64,000 nucleotides of DNA from Cryptomeria japonica (Eukaryota; Streptophyta; Pinopsida; Cupressales; Cupressaceae). This document shows, piece after piece, positions 34,741 through 48,002 of this stretch. The stretch lies in assembly GCF_030272615.1 (NCBI RefSeq), contig NC_081415.1, forward strand, positions 102,096,796 to 102,160,795. The letters are read 5' to 3'. Below the pieces are notes generated by a model. That model worked only from the letters and a program-made list of their open reading frames with translations. It did no database searches and was not told the origin of the DNA. The position numbers were made by a program, and so were the translations under genes. The first letter of the stretch is position 1, and every line of letters begins with the position of its first letter.

Positions 34741-36445
34741 GTTGGCCCAAAAAGGATCAAATGTTGAAGAACAAGACCTAATGTGTAAAAAGAACAAGGT
34801 CGGCCTCCGTCAAAGAAATTCCTCTAAAAAATCCAAAGGATGAAGTGTAGATCAAAGGGAAAGGTCAGCCACATGCCAAGGAACATCAAAATCAATGCTC
34901 AGGGCTCTACAAGCTATGGAAGGGATCTGGTAGATCCCGGTAGATTACAACTATTCAACCGATACCATAAAACTGTCTTAGAAACCGGTAGCGATAACTT
35001 ATCATAAAATGATCCAAATGCTCCATAGTTTGGGAATAAGGTAGATGATCAAGTCCTCAAGAAAAATCCAGCTCCACGAGATCCGGTGAGCCAAATCCGG
35101 GAAATACAAAAAGAAATGTTGAAACTGCAAAACAAAAAGCAAGACAGAAAGGAAATATTTTTTGGTTGATGCAAGATTGCCATGAACCGGGAAAACAAGA
35201 GTAAACACAACAAAAACACAAGGATATGATGGAGGCAATGTAGAACTAAATGAATTATATCATGAAAATTGTTTACAATCAACCGATAGCAACCGGGTTA
35301 TAGTAACCGGCTCACTGGCCTGCTAAAACATGCTTAATTACAGAACGTGTCACAACTGGGACCTCAAATCTTCAAATCTATCTTCTATGTTCTATCTCTT
35401 TTGTGAACTACATTCTAATGCTCGATTACAATGATTGATATTATCCAAAGGGATCTGGTTGGCCCAAAAAGGATCAAATGTCAAAGAACAAGATCTAACG
35501 TGTAAAAAGAACAAGTTCGGCCTCCACCAAAGAAATTCCTATGGAAAATCCAAAGGATAAAGTGTAGATCAAAGGGAAAGGTCGGCCACATGCCAAGGAA
35601 CATTGGAATCAATGCTCAGGGCTCCGCAAGCTATGGAAGGGATTCGGTAGATCCCGACAAATTACAACCAAGCAACCGGTACTAGAAAATTGTCTCCAAA
35701 AATGGTAGCGATAACTTGCAGGAAAACACAATAGAACCACAAGCATATGATGGAGGCAATGCATAACTGAATGAATTATATCATGAAAATTGTTTACAAT
35801 CAACTGGTAGCAATTGAGTTACAATAACCGGCTCACTGGCCTGCTAAAACATGGTTAATTACAGAACAGGTCACAACCGGAACCTAAAATCTTCAGATCT
35901 ATCTTCTATGTTCTCTCTCTTTTCTTGAACTACATTCTAATGCTCGATTAAAATGATTTATATGATCCAAAGGGATCCAGTCGGCCCAAAAAGGATCAAA
36001 TGTCAAAGAACAAGACCTAACGTGTAAAAAGAACAAGGTCAGCCTTCGCCAAAGAAATTCCTCTGGAAAATCCAAAGGATGAAGTTTAAATCAAAGGGAA
36101 AGGTTGGCCACATGCCAAGGACCATTGAAATCAACGCTTAGGGCTTCGCAAGCTACAAAAGGGATCTGGTAGATCCCGATAGATTACAACCAAGCAACCG
36201 GTACCAAAAAGTTGTCTCAGAAACTGTTAATGATAACTTACCAGAAAATTATCCAAATGCTCCACGGTTTGGGAATAAGGTAGATGATCAAGTCCTCAAG
36301 CAAAATCCAACTCCACGAGATCCGATGAGCCAAATCTGGGAAATACAGAAAGAAATGTTGAAACTGCGAAACAAAAAGCAAGACACAAAGGAAATATTTT
36401 TTGGTTGATGCAAGATTGCCATGAACCGGAGATGCTCCTGTATCA
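34741..36445 (-). repeat. Tandem subrepeats within the E2 LTR
   Basis: The marker GATCCAAAGGGATC recurs at 26830, 35442 (as TATCC..) and 35964. With E3 removed, the spacing is about 717 and then 522 bases; the shorter unit lacks about 195 bases that are present around 34997-35200 and 36240-36430. Each unit runs from ATGATGGAGGCAATG through the marker and GGCCCAAAAAGGATCAAATG. Confidence 0.8.
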
Positions 36446-39400
36446 AATGCTATATTATTTAAATTTTGAATTTTAAGTAGTTAATAATTTTTTTTTTTTC
36501 TCAACAAAAAGATAATTTCAAGTGTTTGTATTTTAATAAAAGTTCAGTAATAGATATTAATTATGTATTGAGGTTATTTTGGGATCTCACAAATTGTAGA
36601 AGATTGTATGCGGAATTAAAAAGATTTTTAGTGTTGAAGGGAACTAGCAAAGCATATCAAGTCATTGGAATTTATGAATCTATGAGTCACCTCAATTATT
36701 ATTTTTGATGGGGTAGTCAATAATTTCAATGGATACGTTTAAGAATTCTAATAAATTGTACAACAAGGCTAATGCATCAAATATTTTGAAATTGAACAAT
36801 GAGTTATTTTTAACTTTATCATTTAAGATTATCCAATCAAAATTAGAGATCATATATTTTGTTATATCTATATCATAAAAAAGTTCTGGACCATATACCC
36901 ATGAGATACTTGCTTAATGAATTGAATCAATTTTCTCGTAGTCTTTGACAAAGGGAGATCTAAAATTGAATCTCATAAACTTTGAAATATTAAAGAATGT
37001 GAATTCAATTAAAACAAATGTATTATTTTCTAACTTTGTATTAAAAAATCAAAAAAAATAGTTTGAAATATTGTTCAAATATGAGATTGGAACTCCTATC
37101 CAAATAACATAGAAGGTTTAAACTTATAAATTTATAGTGATAGTCATGTTAACAAGTTAATATAATAAACTACATTTGATGATTCCGAGGAGTCCATATA
37201 GGTGGAACAAATTGGGTGAATAAATTATCCGGACTTGAAACCAAATTATAAAGTATATAAGATCAAAAGTTTGAAAGATGAAAGTTGTGTTTAAACTACT
37301 TAGAGCTACCCAAAAGAATAGAGAACCAAAGCATGACAAAATGGGCTTATGCAATCAATGAAATTTCTGCTTTAACTTTATCATGCTTTTACAAATGAGT
37401 TAGGACACACAAGTACACATGATCAAAAGTAAGGTGTCTTTTATCTATTTGCCCAAGGGAAAAGTTATGTTTACTCTTGAGTAACACACCAAAAGAAGAT
37501 ACTCAAAACATTTCCAAAGGCTTGGATTTAGTAAAAAATTTAAACGGATTTGTACAAGATATTAGAAGTAATTGTCAATCAATTCAGATTTATTAAAAAA
37601 ATTATAAATTAATATATTATTAAATTAAGTCTAGACAATTCAATGGAAAAATATAAAACATAAAGGATAAGAATGAATGTATGTACAATATCAATATGGT
37701 AAATAAACTTTTAGATTTTAGATTCTAAATTTGTATTTATGTGAAACATGGGATAATAGTATAGTCTAAGAATTGCAAGTAAAAGCAAATAATTCTATAA
37801 GCTCAAAACAAGTTAAATTAAGAATGGAAAGAAGAAACGTTGAAATATAAAGTTGATAATAATTAAAAATTAAAAACTAATTATTGAAAAATAAATTAGA
37901 ATTATGAATTTAGAAAATTTTAATCTTGGAACAAACCATGAGAAACCTAGAATAACACATTTTGGATAAATTTCTAAATATTAGAGGAGTTAAAGCTTAT
38001 AAAAGGGGTACTTCCTTCAAAGTGGAATGTGTTGTGGCAACAAAAGAGACACGTTTAGCATTCTTTATTCATTTGAATAAATAATAAATGGATACAATTT
38101 ATTATAGAGGTGAAAGAAAATGACCCATTCTCAAATGGCCTACCTGCCTATAAATCAAATCTATAAATCAAATGGCTCCCTCTTTTATTTATAAGAAAAT
38201 TATACACACCAATATTTGCATTAAATTAAATTTCCACCACCAACCCTTTTGAATTCTAAAATATTGAAATCAACATATATTCTCTAAGGGACATCACATG
38301 TCACCTAAATAATTGACTTGATGATAGACATATGAAATCAAGCATTTACAAATCCTCTCTCTTCTAGTCAATTGGAGAGGAGAGGTGATGAGGTGGTGCA
38401 CTCCATTTCTTCATTCATTTGCTTAGACGGTGTGTTTTCTCCCCTCATTTAAACCTCCATTTTTTAAGTAAGTTGGTTTTTTACTACTAATGCAAGATTT
38501 AACTTGGATTGAGCACATTAAAGAAAGTAGTTTCAACGAGCATCCTAACTCATTTTATTAAATGAACATGTTCACTAGTGTGTTGATCAATAGAGAGAGA
38601 TGCATTGTTCCTTCCACTAACATTATAGTCATATTCCTTGAATATGAAAAGAATGCAACATATTAACTAATGATGAATAAAGTCATCAAAGATTTACAAA
38701 TTATTAAAAAATATCATTTCACATAGCTCTTCATTCCATTGCCTAATCATGTTCATATCTCCCTATGATTAATGGTGACATTTTCATGTACATGATTGCC
38801 TTGGTTTTTTTCTTTCCTCATAATATAATCATTATGAAAAATTAAGTGCTTCAGTTTAATTTATGTAAATATAAGGGTATATTAAATTAGTTTAGGATTT
38901 ATGACTTGTGAAGAAAGTTCCATGAAATATATTTTTGCAAATGTGCTAAACTGAAAATGGGGCGAGTTATGTGGCTTTGGGATGCAAAAGAAGGGGAAGG
39001 TATAAAAATTAAGAGAATTATGAACTCAAAAAAGGGAGAAAGATGAAGTTCAGTTCATTAGAAAATGTAGGAAATGAAGGAGGGATGAGATATGAGCAGA
39101 GGAGAAAAATGTGTAGGCCTAAGGGATACTTTAGGAGATAAAAGTTGTAAAAATAAAGGTGAAAGGGGAGAGAATAAAGACATATAGGTAGATAGAAAGA
39201 AGAAATAACTCAAATGAATATGAATGTGGGATTCGAACTCTACTATTAATAAATTTTGGTTTACTATTTGCATTCATGATTGTTGCTTATTTCTTATTCA
39301 TTTTCTATCAACTTCCTATCAGTACAAAAAAATATATTATAAGTCATGCCTTCTCTTTGTAAATCAATGTTCCATGTGCATGAAAGATAGTGCATATGTA

Positions 39401-41642
39401 CTAATATGAAAGCAAGAAAAGCATCTATTGCATACAGTGTTGATTGATAATGACTATCTAATCCATTGAAACAATCAACAAAATGTGTCATTTCTTTAAT
39501 GAAAAAACAAAATTCTCATTATATTCTAAACGATTCTACTAATTTATATAAACAATAAAATTCATTTTCAAATAAATCAATCTATTTTACACTTTAAATG
39601 AAGTTATTCAAACTGACATACTCATTAACTTATTGTTTCCCATCATATGCCCTATTTAATAGGAATTTATTAGCTTAAATATATATTACACTTCCATCCA
39701 TACAATGAAATAAGTGACCATATAATAAATTATGGGTACTCTCCCCATGTGTTGCATATTTAGGTGAAAAATAACCTTCTTTTAAAGCCTATTCATAACT
39801 ATTGAATGATTGCAGCAAAGCAAACAAAGGCCAATTCCACGTTGATGGTTTGAATGTTAGGTAAATTTAAGTTTAAAAAATGAGAATGTTACATAAGAAC
39901 TAATATGGGCCCCAAAAAGAAATCTAGAGATTCTCATTTATAAAGTCTCTAAGATGTGACTAAGCTTTCCCATCACCCACAGTAAAACACACCAAGTGTG
40001 GGGTTTGACTTTAAATGCACGTTGGATACCCTTTCATTATCTCTTCAAATTCTATTTCAAGTAATCTACATGTCCATAGCTTAAATTTCATGGTTGATTT
40101 TACCTGTCAATGAATTTTACATCTAATTATGTTTAGATTGAAGATGATATATTATTTTTTATTCATTAAAAAAATGAGATGTGATATGAAAAAGAGGAGG
40201 TTATATCATACTTTGAACGATTTTTTATGAAATTATCAATTTTAAAATCGAAAAAGAACTGTTATTCATACAACTTAATTCATATTTTCAATCAAAAATA
40301 TAAAAAATGCTCAAAAAAAATTTTGAAATAACAAATATAATATATTAAATTAGATATATACAATCATACGACCATCAAATTTAACATATAATAAATATGA
40401 TTCATATGTCACTTTGTAAAGTACAAGTACATGACCTTTTCAGTTTTGCCAAAAGACACCCAACAAAATCATGTTGTCTAGTAGGCTTATATGCTTGTAA
40501 TGATAGATAGATGAACTACTTTAAATTAGGTCTAGCGAACCTAAAAGCAATGGGACCTTTACAAATGGGAGAATACAAAGTACTAAATATAGTCTCCATG
40601 CAACTTAAATAATAATTGGGTAAGAAAGTAGAAAATTGACTTGGGAAAACTCATTTCCTAAGATTTTATTGTGAGGGGAGAAATTAGGTTAATTTGAAAT
40701 TTTTCTACCTTCTTCTTATGGTAAAATAATTTGACCATTAAAGAAACAACAAAACTTCCTTATCATAGGATGGGTCAAAATGAATGAGAAGATTTGATGT
40801 GTCATAATCATGACAACTTTGATGATATGCATGTTTATGTGGATTGGGGTAATGCCTATCCATAGTTGGATTTGTATATTGATGGCTCTCACATCATATA
40901 TAGTTGAACTTTAAGTATAGTTATATATTTGTATTAGTCTAGCATATAATTTGTTTTTGGTATAGTGAAAAGATATATCAATGAAGAGATCAACATTAGG
41001 TGAACGGTTTCTATTCCAAGTCAATTGAGGTTCATTTGATATTATCATTGAGTAGATAATTAATAATAGTATTTAAAAAGATTTTATCTTTTGTAAATGG
41101 GAATTTTAATAAAGGCAAAGGAAATGATTGAGATGTTTGGATTAAAAAGGTCTTATAATTAGGTATATATTGTAAGTATACTTGTAAGAAATAAAATATC
41201 AGTTATGGTAGTTTTAAGAGTTAAGGAAAATCTTTTCAACAATGATGTAAGTGTGTTAGAAAATACTGTAAGCGATATGTTAGTCATTTCAGATGATTTT
41301 AAACATGTTGCAAGTTATTTAGAAGTGTTCCTTGTGTTGGGATTGTTATTGAGAGTAATTCTTATTACTTTTGATAATGATTTGATTGATGAAACATATA
41401 GATAATGACTAGTTGTTTGTGAATATTGAGTGTATGGATATTAGTTGATGCATCAGACATCAATATACCGTGTAGAATCATTTTTTAATCTCCACTTTTC
41501 ATAGAAGTCAAACTTAGACATGTTGCATTTATTAGAAGTGCAAGATGGCTAGAGTAATACATTGGGGGAAAACTTGTCCATACGTGTAGTGATCAATGGT
41601 TTTCATGGGCGATTTCATTGTCCTTAGAGTTGAAATGGTTAT
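36446..41642. other. AT-rich region without recognisable genes
   Basis: I read both strands and found only short chance ORFs (none over 71 residues), with no domain, LTR pair or RNA gene. AATGC at 36446-36450 is the candidate target duplicate of E2. Confidence 0.5.
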
Positions 41643-42460
41643 GTAGACACCTAAAATTGACCATGTCACCTAGTTCATCCCTCTAACATCATCTTATGTG
41701 ACCTTGGAAAAAACATATCCTATTTGCCAAATTAATTTATTTTTTAATTAATCAATCTATTTTCCCATCACTTGATTAATTAAATAAATTATATTTATTT
41801 AAGTAATTAATCCATTTCTTCCATCTAGCTAAATTAATTAAATATATCTTATTTCATTAATTATTTATTCTCTAACATCACTTTTCTCCAATAATAAATT
41901 CAATAATTTTATTATTTGATTAATTATCAAGAGGCACAAGACTAACTAAGACCTTGTCTAGATTCATTGAACTTAGACACTTGCCACAAAAGTCAAACTA
42001 ACTTTACATCTCATCAATCCATTTTATATTACATCTCCAAATCGCAATGATTCACATAACGATATGTCTTAATTCACATGATAAACCTATCCCTTATCAC
42101 TTTTGTGACACTTGTCACATGACTACAACTTTGGATCCAAACCTAATCTTATCCATCCATTAACCGGCGCATCTAGGCCCCTATTTTCTCTATTTAAAAA
42201 TCTATAAACCAGAAGCCTCTCATCTTATTTGAGCATCAAATTTCATCTCAATCCTATGCTATTGAATTTTCTATCATTCTTCTTTCATTATAGCCTTATG
42301 CTATTTAACTTTATATCAATATTCCACCACTATACCCTCATGCTTTTGAATTGATCATTCATCATCTCAATCATGTCATCATGTTCCTAGTTTCATAAGC
42401 AACCACATTCCATACATCAAGGAGCAAACCAAGTGGAGCTAGGGTGCACTCTACTTTTTT
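41643..42460 (+). repeat. Possible degenerate solo LTR
   Basis: It starts TGTAGACACCTAAAATTG and contains a core-promoter-like CTATTTAAAAATCTATAAACC at about 42189-42209, followed by GCCTCTCATCTTATTTGAGCA. A similar promoter context (GCCTCC..TCTCATTTGAGCA) occurs at 57061-57091. The right end is not identified. Confidence 0.35.
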
Positions 42461-42469
42461 ATATATATT

Positions 42470-43410
42470 AAAAAGCTTAAAAACTAGGGTGTTGACCCTA
42501 TAGACATACAACCTATAGGAAAATTGAACAAGCCATTAATAGCACATTAACAACATGTTATTAGTCCATACAATAATATCAAAAGAATTTCAAAGTAATA
42601 AAATTGGAAGTATAAAAATCTTTCAGTTTATGAAACCTAAACGATTAAAACACCAAAAAACAACAGACAGGCGGCCAGGGAAACAAGTTGCGCCAATATT
42701 CAATGAGGAATTTAAATGAGCCCTTATAGTTTCCTTCATCTTCAACATCCTTCCCAAGCACCTCCTTCTACAGAAGACAAAGAGTAGTGGCGGAGTTGTG
42801 CATCACCTTCAAGCTAAACCTAGAGAGGTGCACCATCTTTTTTTCAAGGTAAATGAGCTTTGCCTTAAGGGTTGCAAGGATAGTAGTAGTAGTGTCACAC
42901 TTAGCATAGTTATGAGTCACCTAGTTCAAGTGGGTCTCTTCAAATGGAAAAGCATCTTAAGATAGGTGGGCGTCCTTAGTCAAGTCCAACAATATCGACC
43001 TAGTACTATTCAGGTATACACTAGTTGTATTCTTCTAGCTATTCTCCTCCTCAAATTCCTCATCCATCCTAAAATCTCATCATCCACATCCATCTTTTCC
43101 TTTACCTTTTTTTGAGATCTATTCGCCAACCTGTTAGACCTCCTAGGGTTGGATTTACCTGCTCCCTTATTCTCATCTTCCCTTCTTATTAGAGCCACTT
43201 CATTATCACCATCAATTTCCTTGGTTTTAGGGATGGGCCAGTTTTTTCTTGGCTTTCTTGGTTAGTGGCAAAGATTGCTTGAGTTTCCCTCTTTTAGCGA
43301 AGCTTATAGGAGTAGTACAATGTTTCAGGTCACAAAGGCCTTTCATAGCAAGCCTATGCACAAATAGGGGAGTATCAAGAGTGTTCTTAACCCCATGAAG
43401 AATAGCCAAT
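42470..43410 (-). pseudogene. Unidentified coding remnant, minus strand
   Basis: Two short frames on the minus strand (43409-43227 and 43198-43010) encode Lys/Arg-rich residues, including NPRRSNRLANRSQKKVKEKMD. Further broken frames extend to about 42780, and the segment ends with TTTTAATATATATAAAAAAG near 42450. The text just before the end (GGGTCAACACCCTAG) would fit the 3' end of a retroposed transcript such as a LINE. I do not recognise the protein and cannot choose between a LINE 3' end, a Gag remnant and a host pseudogene. Confidence 0.3.
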
Positions 43411-43599
43411 ATTGAGGTGGTAGGGGTGGTGAGTTAGGATGGGGCCTTAGAGGTTAAATTACTTTCCTAAGGCGAAGCTTTGCCAGCCCCTAGAATCCTA
43501 AGGCACTTCTTTTTTATTTAATGTTAATTTGTTATTTTCTATTGTTGTAAGTAAATAAATTGTTAAGATAGTATTTTTGAGAGTCGTGAACAAAGATAT

Positions 43600-44703
43600 T
43601 GTTGGAATCAATGAACATTGAGAGGGGGGTTGAATAAGTGTTCTGCAAGATTTAACTTTATTAATTTGTTCTTTTAACCACTTAACACATTGAACCAAAA
43701 GAAAGATGCAAAAACACAAAGCAATCAACCACAACACCATAACACAAAGATTTTATACGTGGAAAACCAATTCAAGGGAAAAACCATGATGGGGATGAGA
43801 CCCACAAATGAGTATACTCAAATATAAAGTTTTAAAATAAAAATGCACATGCATTCAGGCACACTACCTAGAGCTCACTGCTCAAGAAAGAGAGGCTCAT
43901 TGCTTACAAATGAATTACAACAGATCATTGAAGTACATGAACTAAATAATAGCATCTACAAATGCCTAATAATAGTTCCAGTTAAGAAAATTTAACAAAA
44001 TTTTCACACTCTACCTTATACTGCTCTGGTCCACTGTTCTGTAATAATTTAGAGCACAAATCTCTAACCTGCGGACGTGAAACTGTGCACAATCGATCAC
44101 CAACTTCTTTTGCATACCCACTGATATCATAAATTATCATAACAATTGATCTTATGTATTCACAACAAGAAATAAATTCAATTGCATGTTGGCTAAAAAA
44201 ACCTTAACATATAATGAAATGTGTACACATTGTCGGTCAAATCTGATCTCAAATACTAGTGTGGACCAAAACAATTGATCATGTATTACCAAAACTATCA
44301 AACAAAACACTTGGACCACAAAATACATTACCAAAATCATTGTGCATAATCCACATAAGGATTGATCACATAAGACTATCATTCTGCACAAATAACCCAA
44401 AAACCGAGACACAGAGGCTTCTAACTCACAAACCAATCATCACTGGAGGCTACAAATTTGGAATGAGGTGATACAGACATCCATCAACCTTGCCTGAAAT
44501 CCGTAACTCATACTGTTATCCTAAAAAGAAGTAATACTCAAAATACTGAACTCTGTCAGATACTTTGTTCTAGCTTGTCAGACCTAAACCAATCTTCAAT
44601 ATGCCTTCTGGTACGATCAAATCACATAATGCAGATGGGAATACTAACTTCAGTTGCCATAAATGACAACAACTGATGACCTGTGTAGTGTCTCTTGCCA
44701 ACA
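43600..44703 (-). repeat. Solo LTR, Copia-type (1104 bp)
   Basis: It starts TGTTGGAATC and ends TTGCCAACA, inverted LTR termini. Flanks GATAT (43595-43599) and GATCT (44704-44708) differ at one base. It is about the same length and text as 54064-55137. On the minus strand it has the ..GGTTTTTCCCTTGAATTGG.. stretch analogous to the C1 LTR end (GGTTTTTCCCCTTACAG). No internal region remains. Confidence 0.85.
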
Positions 44704-44708
44704 GATCT

Positions 44709-47700
44709 AGCATAGGAATTTTTTTATAGAACTTTGGGGTCATTAACCCAAAGCTTTATCAAACAAATAATAACCAAACATGAGATAACACTTGACAAAA
44801 ATATCAATATTCCTCATTTGTGAATCTACTGGCATTCAATCTAACCCATCCTTAATTTAAACCATGAAATAGATGCATTCACCTCATGGCTTGTTCATGC
44901 TAAACTTTGATAAATATTTATGATTTAATCTAAGGGTATCAAAACCTAGTTGTGTGATAAGGGAACCCTCAAGTCGTCTTATCTAAGTTAACTCAAGAAA
45001 ATTAAAATATGGAAAAAACAATAAGGTTAAGGCTTGCACATTAGTTTAAGGTATTGATGTCATGGCACAATATGGTATTCCTTCCCTACAAAATTCTCTA
45101 TGATTTTATTAAATTCTATATTTAATTTTGGTTCTATGTGTTGATAAAACAAGGTGAAGTACTACAAATGTTATCCCTTCACAAGTATGTAAATTTATTT
45201 TTTATTAATAAAATGTTGGATTTCCCATTAAGAGATTTATATTCAAGCAAATAGAAATCAATATGAGATTATAAATAAACACAAAGCACAAATATAAATG
45301 GAGAAATCCTCACAGGAAAAAAACCCACCATGAAAAAGGCATAAGTATGTATGTTCACACAAGAGTACGTATGCTCGACATGTTGGAGTATTTAGGTGAC
45401 TCCACAACACCCCCAAGCTCTATGAAAGAACAAAATAGCTTCCACAAAAAAGAAAGGGTGAGATAACTTGTACAACAATGCATAGATTGATAATGGTTGA
45501 ATATGAATACAAATGTCCAAAATCCTTTCTTATATAGGCAAGGTGATGAGGTAGGATGACCACTACCCTTGATACAAACATTAAGTGGATGTAAACATAT
45601 TACATTTAACCTATGTGTCTAAAAGTAAATAATGAGACATGGACCCATTATAAAAAAAACTTCTAGAAGGCCACCTAGGATATAAAAATAATTAGCTAAG
45701 GATAATGTATCCTAGCTTAAGATGCAAGCTAGGACCTAAGTAAAATTAACAAGTGAATATGTTCCACTAAAAACAAGATAGGAAATAACCTCATTCATAC
45801 TAACATGATACACTTTCTTCCTTCAACATGTTTCCAACCCTTGTACACCTATGAAATCTTTATAAGGATCATTACACCGACCCCTCATGCATGTGCTACA
45901 AACCACAAGTCTTGGTATATTTTTTATTGCTTCCTTCAATTATCATGGCATAATCAATAGAATGTCATTCCTTCATTTGATTGTATTTCCCTCTTAAACA
46001 TGTGTGAAGGGGTAATGGAAGTGGCTAAGATAGACTTCTTCCTTTTAAATGGGGAACTCTTTTTTTTATGTTTGTATCTTCTCCTATTATTTTCTTTATC
46101 ATTGTCAATGGAACCAAAGTTAAATATCTATGAAAAGAAGGAAAATTCATTTAGGGACCAATCTCAAACCTACATTTGGGTAAGATTTTTGTGTTGCATT
46201 CAAGCCTAATGGAGATGACTCTAAAGGATGTAATTGGGTTTGATTAACTTGAGAAAAAAATAAGGCGAGGGATTGATTTTGATCTCTCTTCTATGATTGT
46301 CTCAAATCTCTTGGGTTTCATCAAAGAAATGGTGTGGGTAAAGCATTAGCCAATTCATTACATGAAATCATATTTTAAAGGTGGTTTTAAGAAGGCCCTT
46401 GAGGTGCTTGAACATTTTTCTAGAAAGAGCCATTTCAAGTGGCTAGCTACAAATTTCAAGGGCTATTTTTTATCAAGTTATTCAATAAATTGGAGGCTAA
46501 AGTCCATGTCAAGCAGAGGAAATAATAATGAAGATATTTTTACTAAAGCATTTCCCACATGTGGACAATTTTAGAGTTAAACAAGCTAAAAGGAAAATTA
46601 ATTTGTTGGTTAGGATTGTAGGATTGTTGATAGAGGATACCAGTGGCAAAGAGGTCGAGAGAACCTCCTGTGGTAGTGGTCAAGTTGGAAAAGGCTCCTT
46701 CTAACATGAGCTTTTCTTTATGCATTTTAGTAGTCTATTTAGATGTTCTTCTAAATATAAATAGCAGTCATTTCTGCTACAGTGTTTTCCATTTTTGCTC
46801 GGCAGCAATCTGATCTAATTTTTATATAATTGTATTTACTTATTTCAATAAAAAAAATTTTAAAAAAACAAGTGACACTAATTTATAGGATCTATTATTC
46901 TCTGAGTGTACAGTGCCAAAATTAATGGTCAAAATTCTATAAAATCTTGTTTGGGTACCACGAAAATCAGGCATTAAATATACGTTGCAAGTTTTTCACA
47001 TGCATTTGTGTTGGTCTGTAATAAGAATAAATGTTGTCAATCAAGTATCACCTATACCTGGATCTTGTTTTCCTTGTTTCTTTGAATGCTAAGCATACAA
47101 CACACGTGACCAACACTAATTTTTTTTGTTGCAGACATTTCTATTATTCTTTTCATTCGCGTGATCCCAAGCAAAATCCAATCTATACTTGAAATTTTCA
47201 CCATGACCCACCTGCAAGTATAAAAAATGAAATCAGATTTCAATAATATTGAAATCTCTTTTATCAAATTATTTCTGCATTTAGATCTAATTGATTGAAG
47301 GGTTTATAGTCTAGGATATATAATTTCATAAAGATACTTAGAAGGCACGGTGGCACTTATTAGTATCAAGTAAGCTTATTGTAAGTTGTATTATATCAAT
47401 ATATCAATATAAAATACTCTATCTTTTTCACTCTGATAGCATTTTGACATCATAAATTTATTTTATTTGCAATTTACTATAACACAACTTAGATCAAATA
47501 TATTGAATATATAAAGCAGCCGTAAATGGTGAATGCAAAACTAGTAGCCAAAACTATGAGAAAAAAATTCAATCATCCATATTCATGAAGAGTGTCTCCC
47601 AAATATAGTAAATAATTAATGGGTATCTAACTTTATCATTATACAATAATTCAACTTGTGACTCCCAATTGTTCCATGAAGGCTCCATTTGTTACGCTAA

Positions 47701-48002
47701 GGTGGCATAACCTTGCAACCCTAAGTCAATTTCATGTGCCTCCAATGATCCTTGGAAGGTGTATTTGGGTGCTAGGGACCTGTGCGTTAAAAATATTCAA
47801 TATTTATTTACCTATGAAAAATTGTAGTTGCATTCATATAGATGGATCCAATCATCAATGGTGGTTTCAAATATTCGAAAAATATTTATTTTATGTATCC
47901 GCTTTGGGAGTGGAGTATAGTTGGACTTGCATGTTTGTGCATGTTGGCAAATTCCATTTACATGTTATCTTGAGTGGAGCGTCCAAGTTTGCATGTTGTC
48001 CA
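44709..48002. other. Degenerate retroelement debris
   Basis: No intact gene. A possible minus-strand Copia-like LTR starts TGTTGGATTTCCC at 45214; on the minus strand it shows CCTATATAAGAAAGG (about 45528-45542) and a CTGTGAGGATTTCTCC block near 45300, but its end (perhaps about 45829) lacks a target duplicate. At 46000-46870 broken frames end in AATAAAAAAAATTTT, which could be the poly(A) end of a retroposed sequence. The rest is featureless. Confidence 0.3.

Larger units (their letters stand above)
22915..36445 (-). mobile_element. E2: 3'-truncated gypsy element, host of two insertions
   Basis: Read on the minus strand: LTR (36445 to 34741 and 26845 to 26532, split by E3), PBS (26526-26515), gag, protease, RT, RNase H, then integrase up to the composite boundary at 22914. 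Its domain order and sequence resemble E3, so it is probably of the same chromodomain-gypsy group, but its chromodomain end is not in the window. It was hit twice: by the Tat composite in the integrase and by E3 in the LTR. The missing part should lie left of position 1. Confidence 0.75.
26532..36445 (-). repeat. E2 5' LTR (about 2.0 kb), split by E3
   Basis: The LTR consists of 26532-26845 (314 bases) plus 34741-36445 (1705 bases), separated by E3 and its target duplicate. On the minus strand it ends ..GACTACA at 26532 and begins TGATACAGGAGC at 36445. The E3 left LTR start (TGGTGTAGGAGA) and right LTR start (TGGTGCAGGAGC) are similar, showing family relationship. The LTR contains tandem subrepeats (see 34741-36445). 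Confidence 0.75.

Noticed and set aside
41205-41405. 66-codon plus-strand ORF
   Set aside because: Short, no motif, no neighbouring signals in the AT-rich region.
46000-46870. Copia RNase H tail or LINE 3' end
   Set aside because: An EDIFTKAFP-like word near 46530 resembles a Copia ending, and an A-rich end follows, but no neighbouring motif confirms either.
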